A DNA stretch of 64,000 bases from CBDAPE01 sp965198325 (GTDB lineage: Bacteria; Pseudomonadota; Alphaproteobacteria; UBA828; JAPUJA01): positions 365,313 to 429,312 of the forward strand of contig CBDAPE010000014.1 of NCBI GenBank assembly GCA_965198325.1, in the 5' to 3' direction. Positions 43,089 through 53,281 of this stretch are shown here, one piece after another. The notes below the pieces were generated by a model. That model did no database searches and was not told the origin of the DNA. It saw only the letters and a program-made list of their open reading frames with translations. Numbering within the stretch: the stretch's first letter is position 1; each line of letters begins with the position of its first letter. A program made the position numbers and the translations under genes.

Positions 43089-44495
43089 ATGAGCGGAAAG
43101 GGATCCGAGCAACTCGTCGATCGTGCTTGGGAAGCGGCGCGCGCCCGTCTGCGGGCCGAGCTTGGCGATGCCGCCTATCGCAACTGGTTGGCCCCCTTGG
43201 GTTTTGCGGGCGTCGAAGACGGCCGGGTCACTTTGACTGCGCCGACCCGGTTCTTGCGCGACTGGGTGATGCAGCAATATGCGGATCGCATCCGGGTCTC
43301 GTGGCAGGCGGAGCTCCCCGCTGTACGCGCCATTGATATCGTCGTTGACTCGGCCGGCGGCACTTCAGCATTCGTCGGAGATTCAAGCGGACGCCCCGAA
43401 ACCGTTGACTCCGAGGCGACCCGGCGACCGTTACAGTTGCGCCCGGGTGGAGAAGACAATGAAAAGGGCGTAGACGCCCCTTTGGATTCGCGCTTCACAT
43501 TCGAAAATTTCGTGGTCGGGAAGTCCAATGATCTTGCCTATGCCGCTGCCAGACGCGTGGCAGAGGCCGATCAGGTGCCGTTTAATCCCTTGTTTCTGTA
43601 TGGCGGCGTGGGTCTCGGAAAGACTCACCTGATGTATGCCATCGCCTGGCATATCCGCGAACGTGATCCCGCACGCCAGGTGCTCTATCTCTCCGCTGAG
43701 AAATTCATGTACCGCTTCATCCGGGCGCTGCGCTACCGCGACACCATGGCCTTCAAGGAGCAGTTTCGCTCCGTCGACGTCCTGATGATCGACGATGTCC
43801 AGTTCATTTCGGGCAAGGACAGCACTCAGGAGGAGTTATTTCATACGTTCAACGCACTGGTCGACCGCAATCGCCAAATCGTTATATCCGCCGACCGCTC
43901 GCCTTCCGATCTTGACGGGCTCGAGGAGCGGCTTCGCTCGCGACTGGGCTGGGGTTTGGTCGCCGATTTGCATGCCACAACTTACGAGCTGCGGCTCGGC
44001 ATATTGCAGTCCAAATCTACACAAATCGAGGGAGTCGATATCCCGCAGTCGGTCTTCGAGTTTCTCGCCCATAAAATTGCGTCGAATGTCCGTGAACTCG
44101 AGGGGGCGCTAAATCGGGTGGTGGCCCACGCGACCCTCATAGGCCGGGCGGTCACGCTCGAAATGGCGCAGGAGGTTCTTCATGACCTGTTGAGGGCAAA
44201 TGACCGGCGGGTCACGATCGAGGAAATCCAGAAGCGGGTGGCCGAACACTACAACATCAAGCTGCTTGAGATGTCGTCGCCCCGTCGCGCCCGGGTTGTG
44301 GCGCGGCCGCGTCAAGTGGCCATGTATCTTTCCAAGCAACTCACCGCACGCTCACTGCCTGAAATCGGGCGAAATTTCGGCGGCCGCGACCATACGACCG
44401 TGATGCACGCGGTGCGCAAGATCGAGCATCTGAGAGAGACCAACGCCGAACTCTCGGAGGATATCGAATTGCTTCGTCGGATTCTCGAAACCTGA
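43089..44495 (+). CDS. dnaA: Chromosomal replication initiator DnaA
   Basis: 468 residues. Domain I (about 8-85, WLAPLGF), a variable linker (about 85-130), then the AAA+ domain: FVVGKSNDLAYAAA, Walker A LYGGVGLGKTHLMYA, Walker B VLMIDDVQFI. Domain IV has the DnaA signature GRDHTTVMHAVRKIE. It opens the replication origin and regulates transcription. GGGAATCC overlaps the region before ATG 43089. It is followed by dnaN, recF and gyrB on the same strand. Confidence 0.98.
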   Translation: MSGKGSEQLVDRAWEAARARLRAELGDAAYRNWLAPLGFAGVEDGRVTLTAPTRFLRDWVMQQYADRIRVSWQAELPAVRAIDIVVDSAGGTSAFVGDSSGRPETVDSEATRRPLQLRPGGEDNEKGVDAPLDSRFTFENFVVGKSNDLAYAAARRVAEADQVPFNPLFLYGGVGLGKTHLMYAIAWHIRERDPARQVLYLSAEKFMYRFIRALRYRDTMAFKEQFRSVDVLMIDDVQFISGKDSTQEELFHTFNALVDRNRQIVISADRSPSDLDGLEERLRSRLGWGLVADLHATTYELRLGILQSKSTQIEGVDIPQSVFEFLAHKIASNVRELEGALNRVVAHATLIGRAVTLEMAQEVLHDLLRANDRRVTIEEIQKRVAEHYNIKLLEMSSPRRARVVARPRQVAMYLSKQLTARSLPEIGRNFGGRDHTTVMHAVRKIEHLRETNAELSEDIELLRRILET

Positions 44496-44501
44496 CATAT
44501 C

Positions 44502-44531
44502 GGGCCCTGATTCGGGGCCGAAATCAGGCCC
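44502..44531 (+). other. Stem-loop after dnaA
   Basis: GGGCCCTGATT (44502-44512) and AATCAGGCCC (44522-44531) pair over ten bases with a one-base bulge and a nine-base loop. It begins seven bases after the dnaA stop. There is no T-run, so it is more likely an mRNA 3' stabilizing or Rho-related structure than an intrinsic terminator. Confidence 0.4.
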
Positions 44532-44692
44532 GGCGCGGTCCGAAAAATGCTGAAATCTGGGCGGCAAATTTGGTACACTAGACGACCGTGTCGATAAGGC
44601 CGTCCGAGCCCGTCACGGTCACCCTTGGCAGGCCCAGGGGTACGACTTTTGTTCTAGACCGACCTTGAGCCGTCAACAAGGCAAACGAGCCG

Positions 44693-45808
44693 ATGAAACT
44701 GACAATTGAACGCTCGGCGCTCTTGCGGGCTTTGGCCCATGTTCAGAGCGTCGTGGAGCGGCGTAATACCATCCCGATACTGTCGAATGTGCGCCTCGAG
44801 GCAGAAGCTTCGACGCTCCGGCTCACTGCTACAGACATGGAGTTGGCGATTGTCGAAACCGTGGCCGCGGACGTTGGTCAGGCGGCGGCTGCCACAATTC
44901 CGGCCCATACCCTTTACGACATCGTCCGAAAGCTTCCCGAAGGCGCTCAGGTAGAAATCGGTCAGGCGAGTGACGACGGGCGTATCGATGTTCGAGCTGG
45001 GCGATCGCGCTTTACACTTGGCAGTCTACCCGTTGAGGATTTTCCCGTGATGGCAGAGGGAGATTTGCCTCATAGTTTCATACTCGACGCTGCGGCACTC
45101 CGCCGGCTGATCGACAAGACACGCTTTGCGATCTCGACTGAAGAAACCCGCTACTATTTGAACGGCATTTATCTGCATGGGGTCGAAGAAGACGGTGGCG
45201 CCCTTCGGGCTGTTGCCACCGATGGTCATCGTCTGGCCAGGGTCGAGACCGCCTTGCCTGATGGTGCCAAGGGTATGCCGGGCATCATTGTGCCGCGAAA
45301 GACCGTCACCGAGATTCGCAAGCTGATCGACGAAGTCGAGGGTGATGTCGCTATTCAATTATCGGATTCCAAGATACGGTTTGCCTTCAACGATGTCGTG
45401 CTAACGTCTAAGCTTATCGACGGCACTTTTCCCGACTACGAACGGGTTGTACCGGCCGAGAACGACAAGATTATGAAGGTCGACACCAAGTCGTTTCTTG
45501 AGGCGGTCGATCGTGTTTCAACGATTTCAACGGAGAAATCCCGGGCCATTAAGTTGATCATCGATTCCGACAAGCTCACACTGGCGGCAAACAGCCCGGA
45601 GGAAGGCTCGGCGACCGAAGAGCTCGACGCCGACTACGCGGGTGAGCAGATCGAGATCGGCTTTAATTCGCGCTACGTGATCGACATGACGTCTCAGATC
45701 GAAGGTGATGCTGTTCAACTCGTCATGGCGGACGGCACCTCGCCGACGGTGGTGCGCGACACCGGCGACGACGGCGCGCTCTATGTCATTATGCCAATGC
45801 GGGTGTGA
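44693..45808 (+). CDS. dnaN: DNA polymerase III beta sliding clamp
   Basis: 371 residues, with three tandem clamp folds. MKLTIERSALLRALAHVQSVVERRNTIPILSN at the start is diagnostic, as are TRYYLNGIYLH in the second domain and the C-terminal YVIMPMRV. It forms the ring dimer that tethers polymerase III. A gap of 197 bases after dnaA may hold a separate promoter. It overlaps recF by four bases (GTGA). Confidence 0.98.
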   Translation: MKLTIERSALLRALAHVQSVVERRNTIPILSNVRLEAEASTLRLTATDMELAIVETVAADVGQAAAATIPAHTLYDIVRKLPEGAQVEIGQASDDGRIDVRAGRSRFTLGSLPVEDFPVMAEGDLPHSFILDAAALRRLIDKTRFAISTEETRYYLNGIYLHGVEEDGGALRAVATDGHRLARVETALPDGAKGMPGIIVPRKTVTEIRKLIDEVEGDVAIQLSDSKIRFAFNDVVLTSKLIDGTFPDYERVVPAENDKIMKVDTKSFLEAVDRVSTISTEKSRAIKLIIDSDKLTLAANSPEEGSATEELDADYAGEQIEIGFNSRYVIDMTSQIEGDAVQLVMADGTSPTVVRDTGDDGALYVIMPMRV

Positions 45809-47007
45809 GAGTTGGAGTGTCCTTGACAAGTCCCAGGGCTGTAACGCCAGCCCGTGACAATGGTTCCCAGGCTGCCAGGGCGAGCCTCTGGGTTTCCCGT
45901 CTCCGGCTGATCGGTTTTCGCTCCTACGCTGCACTTGAGATAAACGTTGATGCGCGCCCAATTCTGCTGACGGGACCTAATGGTGCGGGCAAGACGAACA
46001 TTCTGGAGGCCGTGTCCCTGTTGAGTCCTGGCCGAGGCTTGCGGAACGCGGTGCTCTCGGCGATCGATCACTATGTCAGCGATGATGGCGCGACCGTTCC
46101 CTGGACGGTTGCTGCGACGGTCGAGACCCCCTTGGGTCCGGTCGAAATCGGTACGGGCCGGGCGTCCGAACGAGGACGCGAACGGCGATTGCTTCGAATT
46201 GACGGGAAGCCGGCCTCGAGCCAGCAGGCCCTTGCGGAGATACTCTCCGTTATCTGGCTGACGCCCGAAATGAATCGCCTGTTTGTCGAATCGCCAGGCT
46301 CGCGTCGGCGTTTTCTGGACCGACTCGTCGTTGGTTTCGACCCGGCGCACGCGACGCGGGTCTCTGCGTTCGACCGTGCACGAACCGAGCGATCTCGGCT
46401 ACTGCGCGAAGGGCGCACCGATCCCGCCTGGCTGGCCGCGCTCGAACAGAGCATGGCAGAACGCTCTGTCGCGATCGCAGCGGCCCGGCTCGACCTCGTG
46501 GTCTCGCTGAATGCGGTGATCGAAGAGATAGAAGGACGGTTTCCGAGCCCGCGGCTCGGCGTGGCGGGATCGCCCGAAGAGCTGCTGGGCGAAATGCCCG
46601 CTCTTGATGCCGAGGAGCACCTGCGTGACGCGCTTGCAGAATCCCGAAACCGTGATGCTGAACATGGTGGAACGGTTGGTTCCCATCGCAGCGATTTAGT
46701 GATCGAATTCGCGGCTACGGGCATGCCGGCAACGCAATGCTCCACGGGTGAGCAGAAGGCGATGCTTGTGGCCGTCCTATTAGCGCACGCCCGGCTTTTG
46801 GCGCGTCGACGTGGTGTGACACCGGTCTTACTGATCGACGAAGTTGCCGCCCATTTCGATGCCGAACGGCTGGCCGCCCTGTTCGAAGAGCTCCGCGGCC
46901 TCGGCTGCCAGGCGTGGCTATCCGGAACCGACATGGACGCGTTCGTTGCTCTGGGCGCGGATGCGCGACGCTTTACGGTCGCCGACTCAACCCTAATCGA
47001 GGAGTAG
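45805..47007 (+). CDS. recF: DNA replication and repair protein RecF
   Basis: 400 residues from GTG 45805; GTG 45817 is an alternative. SMC-like ATPase motifs: Walker A LLTGPNGAGKTNILEAVSLL, the signature CSTGEQKAML, and Walker B PVLLIDEVAAHFD. It loads RecA with RecO and RecR at single-stranded gaps. The position between dnaN and gyrB is standard. Confidence 0.95.
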   Translation: MRVGVSLTSPRAVTPARDNGSQAARASLWVSRLRLIGFRSYAALEINVDARPILLTGPNGAGKTNILEAVSLLSPGRGLRNAVLSAIDHYVSDDGATVPWTVAATVETPLGPVEIGTGRASERGRERRLLRIDGKPASSQQALAEILSVIWLTPEMNRLFVESPGSRRRFLDRLVVGFDPAHATRVSAFDRARTERSRLLREGRTDPAWLAALEQSMAERSVAIAAARLDLVVSLNAVIEEIEGRFPSPRLGVAGSPEELLGEMPALDAEEHLRDALAESRNRDAEHGGTVGSHRSDLVIEFAATGMPATQCSTGEQKAMLVAVLLAHARLLARRRGVTPVLLIDEVAAHFDAERLAALFEELRGLGCQAWLSGTDMDAFVALGADARRFTVADSTLIEE

Positions 47008-47011
47008 ACGA

Positions 47012-49513
47012 GTGGCGGATCCTGTTCCTGAGCCAGCGGATCATTCGGCCCTTCCGGAGACGGTCGACGATTACGGTGCCGAATCGATCAAGGTATTGCG
47101 CGGTCTCGATGCCGTGCGCAAGCGGCCGGGTATGTATATTGGCGATACCGATGACGGATCGGGCCTCGCCCATATGGTTACGGAAGTCGTCGACAACGCG
47201 ATAGACGAGACGCTTGCCGGCTATTGCGATCGCATTGAGGTCTCCCTCAATCCCGACGGATCGGTCACGGTTACGGACAACGGGCGCGGAATCCCGACGG
47301 GGATTCACGAGGAAGAGAGCGTTTCCGCAGCCGAGGTCATCATGACCCGACTCCATGCCGGCGGAAAGTTCGATCAGAACATATACAAAGTCTCCGGCGG
47401 ACTGCACGGCGTCGGCGTTTCGGTTGTCAACGCGCTTTCGGAATGGCTTGAATTGCGCATTTGGCGTGAGGGCAAGGAGCACTTCCTGCGATTTCACGAC
47501 GGCGTGCCCATCGAGGCGCTCGCTGAAACGGGTGATGCCGGGAAAAAAACCGGTACCGAAGTCGTGTTCATGCCGTCTTCGACAATTTTCTCGATGATCG
47601 AGTTCGATTTTGAGAAGCTCGAAAGCCGCTTACGCGAGCTCGCCTTCCTGAACTCCGGTGTACACATTACCCTCGCCGACAAACGCCCGTCAGAGCCCGT
47701 TGTCGTCGAACTGAAATATGATGGCGGGATCGAGGCATTCGTCGACTATCTCGATCGCGGCAAGACCCCCCTGCACGCTCCGCCAATTACCTTCAACGGC
47801 GAGAAAGACGACATCGTGATCGAGGTCGCCCTGCAATGGAACGACAGCTACTACGAGACGATGCTGTGCTTTACCAACAACATTCCCCAAGGAGATGGGG
47901 GTACCCACCTTGCGGGCTTCCGTGGCGCCCTGACCCGCACGGTCAACAGCTACCTGGCAGAAAGCGGTATGGCGAAGCGTGAGAAAGTCTCCATGAGCGG
48001 TGACGATGCGCGAGAGGGGCTCACCTGTGTACTCTCCGTCAAGGCGTCGGATCCAAAATTCTCCAGCCAAACCAAGGAGAAACTGGTCAGTTCCGAAGTG
48101 CGGCCGGTGGTAGAGAGCATCGTCGGCGACAAGCTTGGCCAGTGGTTTGAGGAGCATCCCGCCGAGGCCAAGACGATCATCGGCAAGGTGATTGAGGCTG
48201 CCGCCGCGCGCGAAGCCGCGCGCAAGGCGCGCGAACTAACCCGCCGAAAGGGAGCTCTCGACATCTCGAACCTTCCGGGCAAACTTGCCGATTGTCAGGC
48301 GCGCGATCCCCAACGCGCCGAGATCTTCCTGGTCGAGGGTGATTCGGCCGGCGGGTCCGCAAAACAGGGGCGCGACCGCGCGTTCCAGGCCGTGCTCCCC
48401 TTGCGTGGCAAAATTCTGAACGTCGAGCGCGCCCGGCTGGACCGTATGCTGAGTTCGGTCGAAATCGGCACTCTAATCACAGCGCTCGGGACCGGAATCG
48501 GCCGCGAAGACTTCAACCTCGAGAAACTACGCTACCACAAGATCATTATCATGACCGACGCCGACGTTGACGGTGCCCATATCCGGACGTTGTTGCTGAC
48601 CTTCTTCTACCGCCACATGCCCGAGTTGATCGAAGCGGGTCATCTCTATATCGCATTGCCGCCGCTCTACAAGATCAAGCGGGGCAATTCCGAGCTCTAC
48701 CTCAAGGACGAGAGGGAATATCAGGAGTATTTGATCGAGACCGGACTTGAGGATGCGGTTCTCGTCGTGCGCGGGCGTAACCCGGAGAGCCCGCGCGAGA
48801 TCATCGAGCGGGAATGTTCAGGCACGGATTTACGCGCCATTGTCGAGAAGGCTCGTGAGGTTGCCGCGCTGGTCAACGCGTTGACACGCCGGATCGACCG
48901 CTCGGTCGTTGAACAGGCGGCTATCGCCGGCGCTCTCAACGAGTTTATCATGGGCGATCCCGAGCAGGCTCAGGATGCTGTCGCCTATATTGCGAAGCGG
49001 TTGAACGGGCTGGCCGCCGAAACCGAGCGCGGTTGGCAGGGCGAAGCCAATCCGGAAACGGGGTTCGTGTTCACGCGTACGATTCGGGGCGTTACCGAAA
49101 CCCACATTGTCGATCGAGCCCTCGTCAGCACCCCCGAAGCCCGTCGGCTCGATACTTATACAGTTGGCCATGAACACGGGCGCGGTCTGCAGGAAATCTA
49201 CCTCTTGCCGCCGACCTTGCGTCGTAAGGAAGAAGAGAGGGATGTCAGCTCGCCAACCGCGCTTCTCGACGCAGTCATGGACGCGGGCCGCAAGGGTCTG
49301 TCCATCCAGCGTTACAAAGGACTGGGTGAAATGAATCCCGATCAACTTTGGGAAACCACGCTCGATCCCAACATTCGCACGTTCCTTCAAGTCCAGGTGA
49401 AGGATGCCCAGGAGGCTAACCGCCTGTTTGAGACCCTGATGGGAGACGAAGTCGAACCGCGTCGCGAGTTCATCCAGGACAACGCCCTGAAGGTTGCAAA
49501 TCTGGACGTCTGA
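47012..49513 (+). CDS. gyrB: DNA gyrase subunit B
   Basis: 833 residues. The GHKL ATPase domain (about 20-240) has RKRPGMYIGDTDDGSGL, VVDNAIDE and GLHGVGVSVVNALS. The transducer covers about 240-415, and the TOPRIM domain has EIFLVEGDSAGGSAKQGRDR and MTDADVDGAHIRTL. The C-terminal domain ends with RREFIQDNALKVANLDV. It supercoils DNA with GyrA. GTG 47012 follows recF by four bases. Confidence 0.98.
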   Translation: MADPVPEPADHSALPETVDDYGAESIKVLRGLDAVRKRPGMYIGDTDDGSGLAHMVTEVVDNAIDETLAGYCDRIEVSLNPDGSVTVTDNGRGIPTGIHEEESVSAAEVIMTRLHAGGKFDQNIYKVSGGLHGVGVSVVNALSEWLELRIWREGKEHFLRFHDGVPIEALAETGDAGKKTGTEVVFMPSSTIFSMIEFDFEKLESRLRELAFLNSGVHITLADKRPSEPVVVELKYDGGIEAFVDYLDRGKTPLHAPPITFNGEKDDIVIEVALQWNDSYYETMLCFTNNIPQGDGGTHLAGFRGALTRTVNSYLAESGMAKREKVSMSGDDAREGLTCVLSVKASDPKFSSQTKEKLVSSEVRPVVESIVGDKLGQWFEEHPAEAKTIIGKVIEAAAAREAARKARELTRRKGALDISNLPGKLADCQARDPQRAEIFLVEGDSAGGSAKQGRDRAFQAVLPLRGKILNVERARLDRMLSSVEIGTLITALGTGIGREDFNLEKLRYHKIIIMTDADVDGAHIRTLLLTFFYRHMPELIEAGHLYIALPPLYKIKRGNSELYLKDEREYQEYLIETGLEDAVLVVRGRNPESPREIIERECSGTDLRAIVEKAREVAALVNALTRRIDRSVVEQAAIAGALNEFIMGDPEQAQDAVAYIAKRLNGLAAETERGWQGEANPETGFVFTRTIRGVTETHIVDRALVSTPEARRLDTYTVGHEHGRGLQEIYLLPPTLRRKEEERDVSSPTALLDAVMDAGRKGLSIQRYKGLGEMNPDQLWETTLDPNIRTFLQVQVKDAQEANRLFETLMGDEVEPRREFIQDNALKVANLDV

Positions 49514-49592
49514 GCTGGCTGCTCGTCCTAAAAATGCTGCAGTCTAGGCGAGACTGGGTGGTTCCCCTCCTCCGCTCGGGGGTCCAGCCGTC

Positions 49593-51431
49593 ATGACCAA
49601 ACGTTCCCGTTTCCGGACTTCGCGCCCAAGAGGTCATGGCGACGCCATTTCACAACCCGCGAGGCCCCGTTCACCGGCTCGTCGGATTGTCAAATGGTCG
49701 GCCGTCGCCCTGATCTGGCTGATCGTTGCTGGTGTAGGCATCCTTGCCTATTTTGCCTATGACCTTCCCGATCCGGACAGCATCGCGGGCCCGCCCCGAA
49801 ACCCGGGAGTCCGGGTCGTCGCAGTCGACGGGACGGTGTTGGCCGATCTGGGTGGCCTTCCCGGAGAATTCGTGGCGCTGGAAGACCTCCCTGCCGCACT
49901 GGTTGACGCCGTTCTGGCGACCGAGGACAGGCGCTTCTACAGCCATGTCGGCGTCGACGCCAAGGGGATCGGCCGGGCAGTGTTCGCGAATGTCAAGGCG
50001 GGCGAGGTCGTCGAGGGGGCAAGCACGATTACCCAGCAGCTCGCCAAAATCGTCTTCCTGAGTCCCGAGCGCACATACCGACGCAAAATCCAGGAGGTCC
50101 TGCTCGCCTTTCTGCTCGAGATGAAATTCAGCAAAGATGAAATCCTTTCGCTTTACCTCAATCGGGCCTATCTCGGCGCAGGTGCATACGGCATCGATAC
50201 CGCCGCCCGGCGCTATTTCGGCCAATCGGCGCGCTCGTTGACTCTGTCCCAGGCCGCGATGCTTGCGGGCCTGCTCAAGGCGCCGTCGCGCTATGCGCCG
50301 ACCCGCGATCTCAGTCTCGCTCAGCGCCGGGCAGCGCAAGTGCTAGACAACATGGTAGAGGCAGGGCGCCTCGCCCGAGTCGACGCCGAGGCTGCGAAGG
50401 CATCACCCGCGACACTCGGTGAGACGGCAATTGGCGGACTGGGCATGCGATATTTCGCCGACTGGATTCTCGAACAGGTGCCGAGCTATGTGGGCCCCAC
50501 CCAGGGGGATATCACGGTCATCACCACCCTGGATCCGAATCTGCAACGGGCGGCGGAAGCAGCGATCCGGGCGGCACTGGTCGGCGAGGGTGTCGAGCGA
50601 CGGGCAAGTCAAGGCGCGCTTATCGCACTCTCGTCCAATGGCGCCGTGCGCGCCATGGTCGGCGGGACAAGTTACCGGGAAAGCCAGTTCAACAGGGCGG
50701 TTCAGGCACGTCGTCAGACGGGTTCTGCATTCAAGCTCGTCGTCTATCTCGCCGCATTCGAGAATGGTTTCAGCAGCCTCGACGTGATCGAGGATGCGCC
50801 GATTACGGTGGGCGATTGGCGCCCGAGAAATTATGACGACCGATATCGTGGCCCGGTGACGCTCAATGATGCGTTCGCCAAATCCATCAACTCCGTCGCC
50901 GTGCGGCTCGGTCAGGAGATTGGCGTTACGGAATTGATCAAGACCGCGCGACGGCTCGGCATTACTTCGGCTCTGCCAGAGGATCTCAGCATCAGCCTGG
51001 GGACGGCGAGTCTTTCGCTTATCGAACTCACCCAGGCCTATGCCGCGATCGCGAACGGTGGCGAACGGGTGCTTGGTCACGGGATTCGAGAAATTCACGA
51101 TCGCGATGGCCGCGTGCTTTACCGGCGGGAGGGATCGGGCACCGGGCCCATCGCGTCGGCAGAATCGGTGCGCGCAATGACCGCCCTGCTCGCGGAGGTC
51201 GTCGCGACGGGAACCGGACGGGCTGCTGCCATACCGGTGGGCACAGTGTTCGGCAAGACAGGTACGAGCCAGGATTTTCGCGATGCTTGGTTCGTCGGCT
51301 TTGCGGAGGGTCTCGTCGCGGGGGTCTGGGTTGGAAACGATGACGCGGCACCGATGGACCACGTAACAGGCGGCGGCCTGCCCGCCCGGCTGTGGCGTGC
51401 GTTCATGCTCGAAGCGCTGAGTAGCTCGTGA
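49593..51431 (+). CDS. Class A penicillin-binding protein (PBP1A family)
   Basis: 612 residues. A basic cytoplasmic N-terminus and one membrane helix (about 35-58) precede the GT51 glycosyltransferase domain (about 85-260; catalytic Glu in ATEDRRFYSHVG, and GASTITQQLAK). The transpeptidase domain follows, with GSAFK (S-x-x-K), SIN and GKTGTS. It polymerizes and cross-links peptidoglycan. It is shorter than E. coli PBP1a and lacks the OB-like insert, as in many small alphaproteobacterial paralogues. It is likely its own transcription unit after gyrB. Confidence 0.92.
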   Translation: MTKRSRFRTSRPRGHGDAISQPARPRSPARRIVKWSAVALIWLIVAGVGILAYFAYDLPDPDSIAGPPRNPGVRVVAVDGTVLADLGGLPGEFVALEDLPAALVDAVLATEDRRFYSHVGVDAKGIGRAVFANVKAGEVVEGASTITQQLAKIVFLSPERTYRRKIQEVLLAFLLEMKFSKDEILSLYLNRAYLGAGAYGIDTAARRYFGQSARSLTLSQAAMLAGLLKAPSRYAPTRDLSLAQRRAAQVLDNMVEAGRLARVDAEAAKASPATLGETAIGGLGMRYFADWILEQVPSYVGPTQGDITVITTLDPNLQRAAEAAIRAALVGEGVERRASQGALIALSSNGAVRAMVGGTSYRESQFNRAVQARRQTGSAFKLVVYLAAFENGFSSLDVIEDAPITVGDWRPRNYDDRYRGPVTLNDAFAKSINSVAVRLGQEIGVTELIKTARRLGITSALPEDLSISLGTASLSLIELTQAYAAIANGGERVLGHGIREIHDRDGRVLYRREGSGTGPIASAESVRAMTALLAEVVATGTGRAAAIPVGTVFGKTGTSQDFRDAWFVGFAEGLVAGVWVGNDDAAPMDHVTGGGLPARLWRAFMLEALSSS

Positions 51432-51474
51432 AGCGGCGATTGATGGGTCGGACCGCCCCGGCCATTCTCGCGCC

Positions 51475-52512
51475 ATGCCCGATATTGCCGTGCGGGATTT
51501 CGAAAATTGGTCGCTCGCGGGGCTCGCAGCGCTCGACTGGCGAGGTGGGCCTGATCTAACCCTGCTGCTGTTTTTGGCGGTGCTCGCGGACAGCCTGTTC
51601 GGCGCGGTTCTCTGCCCGCTCGGCATTTCACCCGTACGTGTTGTCGCGCATGACGCCGGCTTCTTTGAGCGTCGACTCAACCGGGAGACGCGTAGCGAAA
51701 GTGCCCGAATTGCCCGCGGGTTTGTGAGCCTCATTCTTCTTGCGGGTGTCGCTGCGGCCGCGGGCTGGGGGGTGCTTCGTTTCCTTCACCCACTGCATTT
51801 TGGCTGGATCGTGGAGTTTGGCCTTGTCATTATTTTGCTACGCCAGCGGACCGGCATCGAATCATTGCTTCGCGTTGGCCGGGCGATCGCGCAGGGCCGC
51901 TCTGGAGAGGCGCGGGTGCTGCTCGGGGCCTGGAACCGTACGGATCGAGATTTCTCCGACGATCACGAGCTCGCTCGTGCAGTCATCGAAGAGGGAGCGC
52001 GCAATCTGGTCCATGGTCTGGTCGGGGTCGTCTTCTGGTACCTTCTGCTCGGTCTGCCGGGTTTGCTCGCCTATCGCACGGTGGAAACCGTCGAAGGGGT
52101 AGTTGGCCGGCGCGATCCCGCGCGGAGGGCTTTCGGCATTTCATCGGCTCGTCTCGATGACGCGGCAAGCTATATTCCTGCCCGTATTGGCGGCTTGCTG
52201 ATCGGCTTCGCCGCAATCTTCGTGCCCGGCGCCTCACCGGCTCGCGCGTTCAGGACGATCCGTACCGCGCCGCGAACGCCGCTTGGCCCCAATGCCCGTT
52301 GGACGTTGGGGGCCGCTGCAGGGGCACTCGATCTCGCCTTGGGTGGGCCGCTCCGGCGAGACGGTAAAGTCGTCAAGGCTCTCTGGGTTGGCGAGGGCCG
52401 CGCCCGCACCGCCGTTTCGGATCTTCGCTGGGCCGCGATGCTGTTCTCGGTAGTCGGTCTTCTGGTCGCTGGGCTGGTTGCTCTGCTCGCGGCGACTCGT
52501 CACCTGATGTAA
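51475..52512 (+). CDS. cbiB: Adenosylcobinamide-phosphate synthase CbiB/CobD
   Basis: 345 residues with several hydrophobic helices, an integral membrane protein. Characteristic segments are RDFSDDHELARAVIEEGARNLV and RLDDAASYIPARIGGLLI, both near-invariant in CbiB. It attaches aminopropanol or its phosphate to adenosylcobyric acid. It is the only cobalamin gene on this strand here; cobS, a CobC-like phosphatase and a BtuF-like protein lie 0.8-3 kb downstream on the other strand. Confidence 0.88.
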   Translation: MPDIAVRDFENWSLAGLAALDWRGGPDLTLLLFLAVLADSLFGAVLCPLGISPVRVVAHDAGFFERRLNRETRSESARIARGFVSLILLAGVAAAAGWGVLRFLHPLHFGWIVEFGLVIILLRQRTGIESLLRVGRAIAQGRSGEARVLLGAWNRTDRDFSDDHELARAVIEEGARNLVHGLVGVVFWYLLLGLPGLLAYRTVETVEGVVGRRDPARRAFGISSARLDDAASYIPARIGGLLIGFAAIFVPGASPARAFRTIRTAPRTPLGPNARWTLGAAAGALDLALGGPLRRDGKVVKALWVGEGRARTAVSDLRWAAMLFSVVGLLVAGLVALLAATRHLM

Positions 52513-52531
52513 CGCGCGTTGCACCAGGGTC

Positions 52532-53239
52532 CTACAATGGATTTTGGCTCGCCGACAGGTCCGAGAGAACGTTGCGCAAGGCTGTCGCGCCCGGGTGGCT
52601 CAGGGCTCGGTCGATCACGATCTCCCGGGTACCGGCGCGTTGGCCGTAATACAGTTCATTGCGCTCTTCGTCGGCTAACAGGAGGCTGCCCTCGACCGAA
52701 AAGCCGCCGAACAGCCCACGGCTGTAGGAGAACGACAGGATGTCCTTTTCGAGCGCGGTCGTCGTCGTGGCCGTCTCGCGTTCGCCGCCGATTGTACCCA
52801 GAGCGAGACCGGCCTCGGCTCCGAGAGAAACGCTATTCGTGATCAACGCGTTCAGCCCCTTTGCGGTCAGGATGACGAGTACCAGCTCGGAGACCTCGGC
52901 GCCGATCTGAACGCCGAAACTCGCGGCGCCGATATTAATGAATGCCGGATCGGTCCAGTCGTTTGCAGCGGTGTCATGAGCTAGAATTACACCGGCTCCA
53001 CCGGCTCCTCCAATGATGAATCCGGCCTTGACCATGTCGGGTACGACGATCACACCCTTGGCGGTCACCATCACTCTGCGCATGGCGTCGAAGGCGGGAT
53101 CGTCCTGCATCGCCTCGAGGGTCGTGCGCGCCTTGTTGATCAGGCGTTGCTCGTCATCCGATTGGGCCAGTGCAGGCGCGTTTGTCGACACCGCGGCGAA
53201 GATTAGAAAGGCGACAACGATACGGATCGGATGGGTCAT
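52532..53239 (-). CDS. Exported SYLF/Ysc84-domain lipid-binding protein
   Basis: 235 residues. The signal peptide is residues 1-25 (VVAFLIFAAVSTNAPALAQ). The SYLF domain has KGVIVVPDMVKAGFIIGGAGGAGVI, a glycine-rich stretch, and SFSYSRGLFGGFSVEGS near the end. SYLF proteins bind phosphoinositides in eukaryotes; the bacterial periplasmic role is unclear. It is convergent with cbiB and has no obvious functional tie to the neighbouring cobalamin genes. Confidence 0.85.
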   Translation of the reverse strand: MTHPIRIVVAFLIFAAVSTNAPALAQSDDEQRLINKARTTLEAMQDDPAFDAMRRVMVTAKGVIVVPDMVKAGFIIGGAGGAGVILAHDTAANDWTDPAFINIGAASFGVQIGAEVSELVLVILTAKGLNALITNSVSLGAEAGLALGTIGGERETATTTTALEKDILSFSYSRGLFGGFSVEGSLLLADEERNELYYGQRAGTREIVIDRALSHPGATALRNVLSDLSASQNPL

Positions 53240-53281
53240 GAGGTGGTTCCTCCTTCATCAATGATACGGCCCGGAGATACA

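Noticed and set aside
42811..43092. Small plus-strand open frame upstream of dnaA
   Set aside because: The composition is unlike a real protein, there is no ribosome site, and it covers the GANTC sites and inverted repeat expected of a regulatory region.
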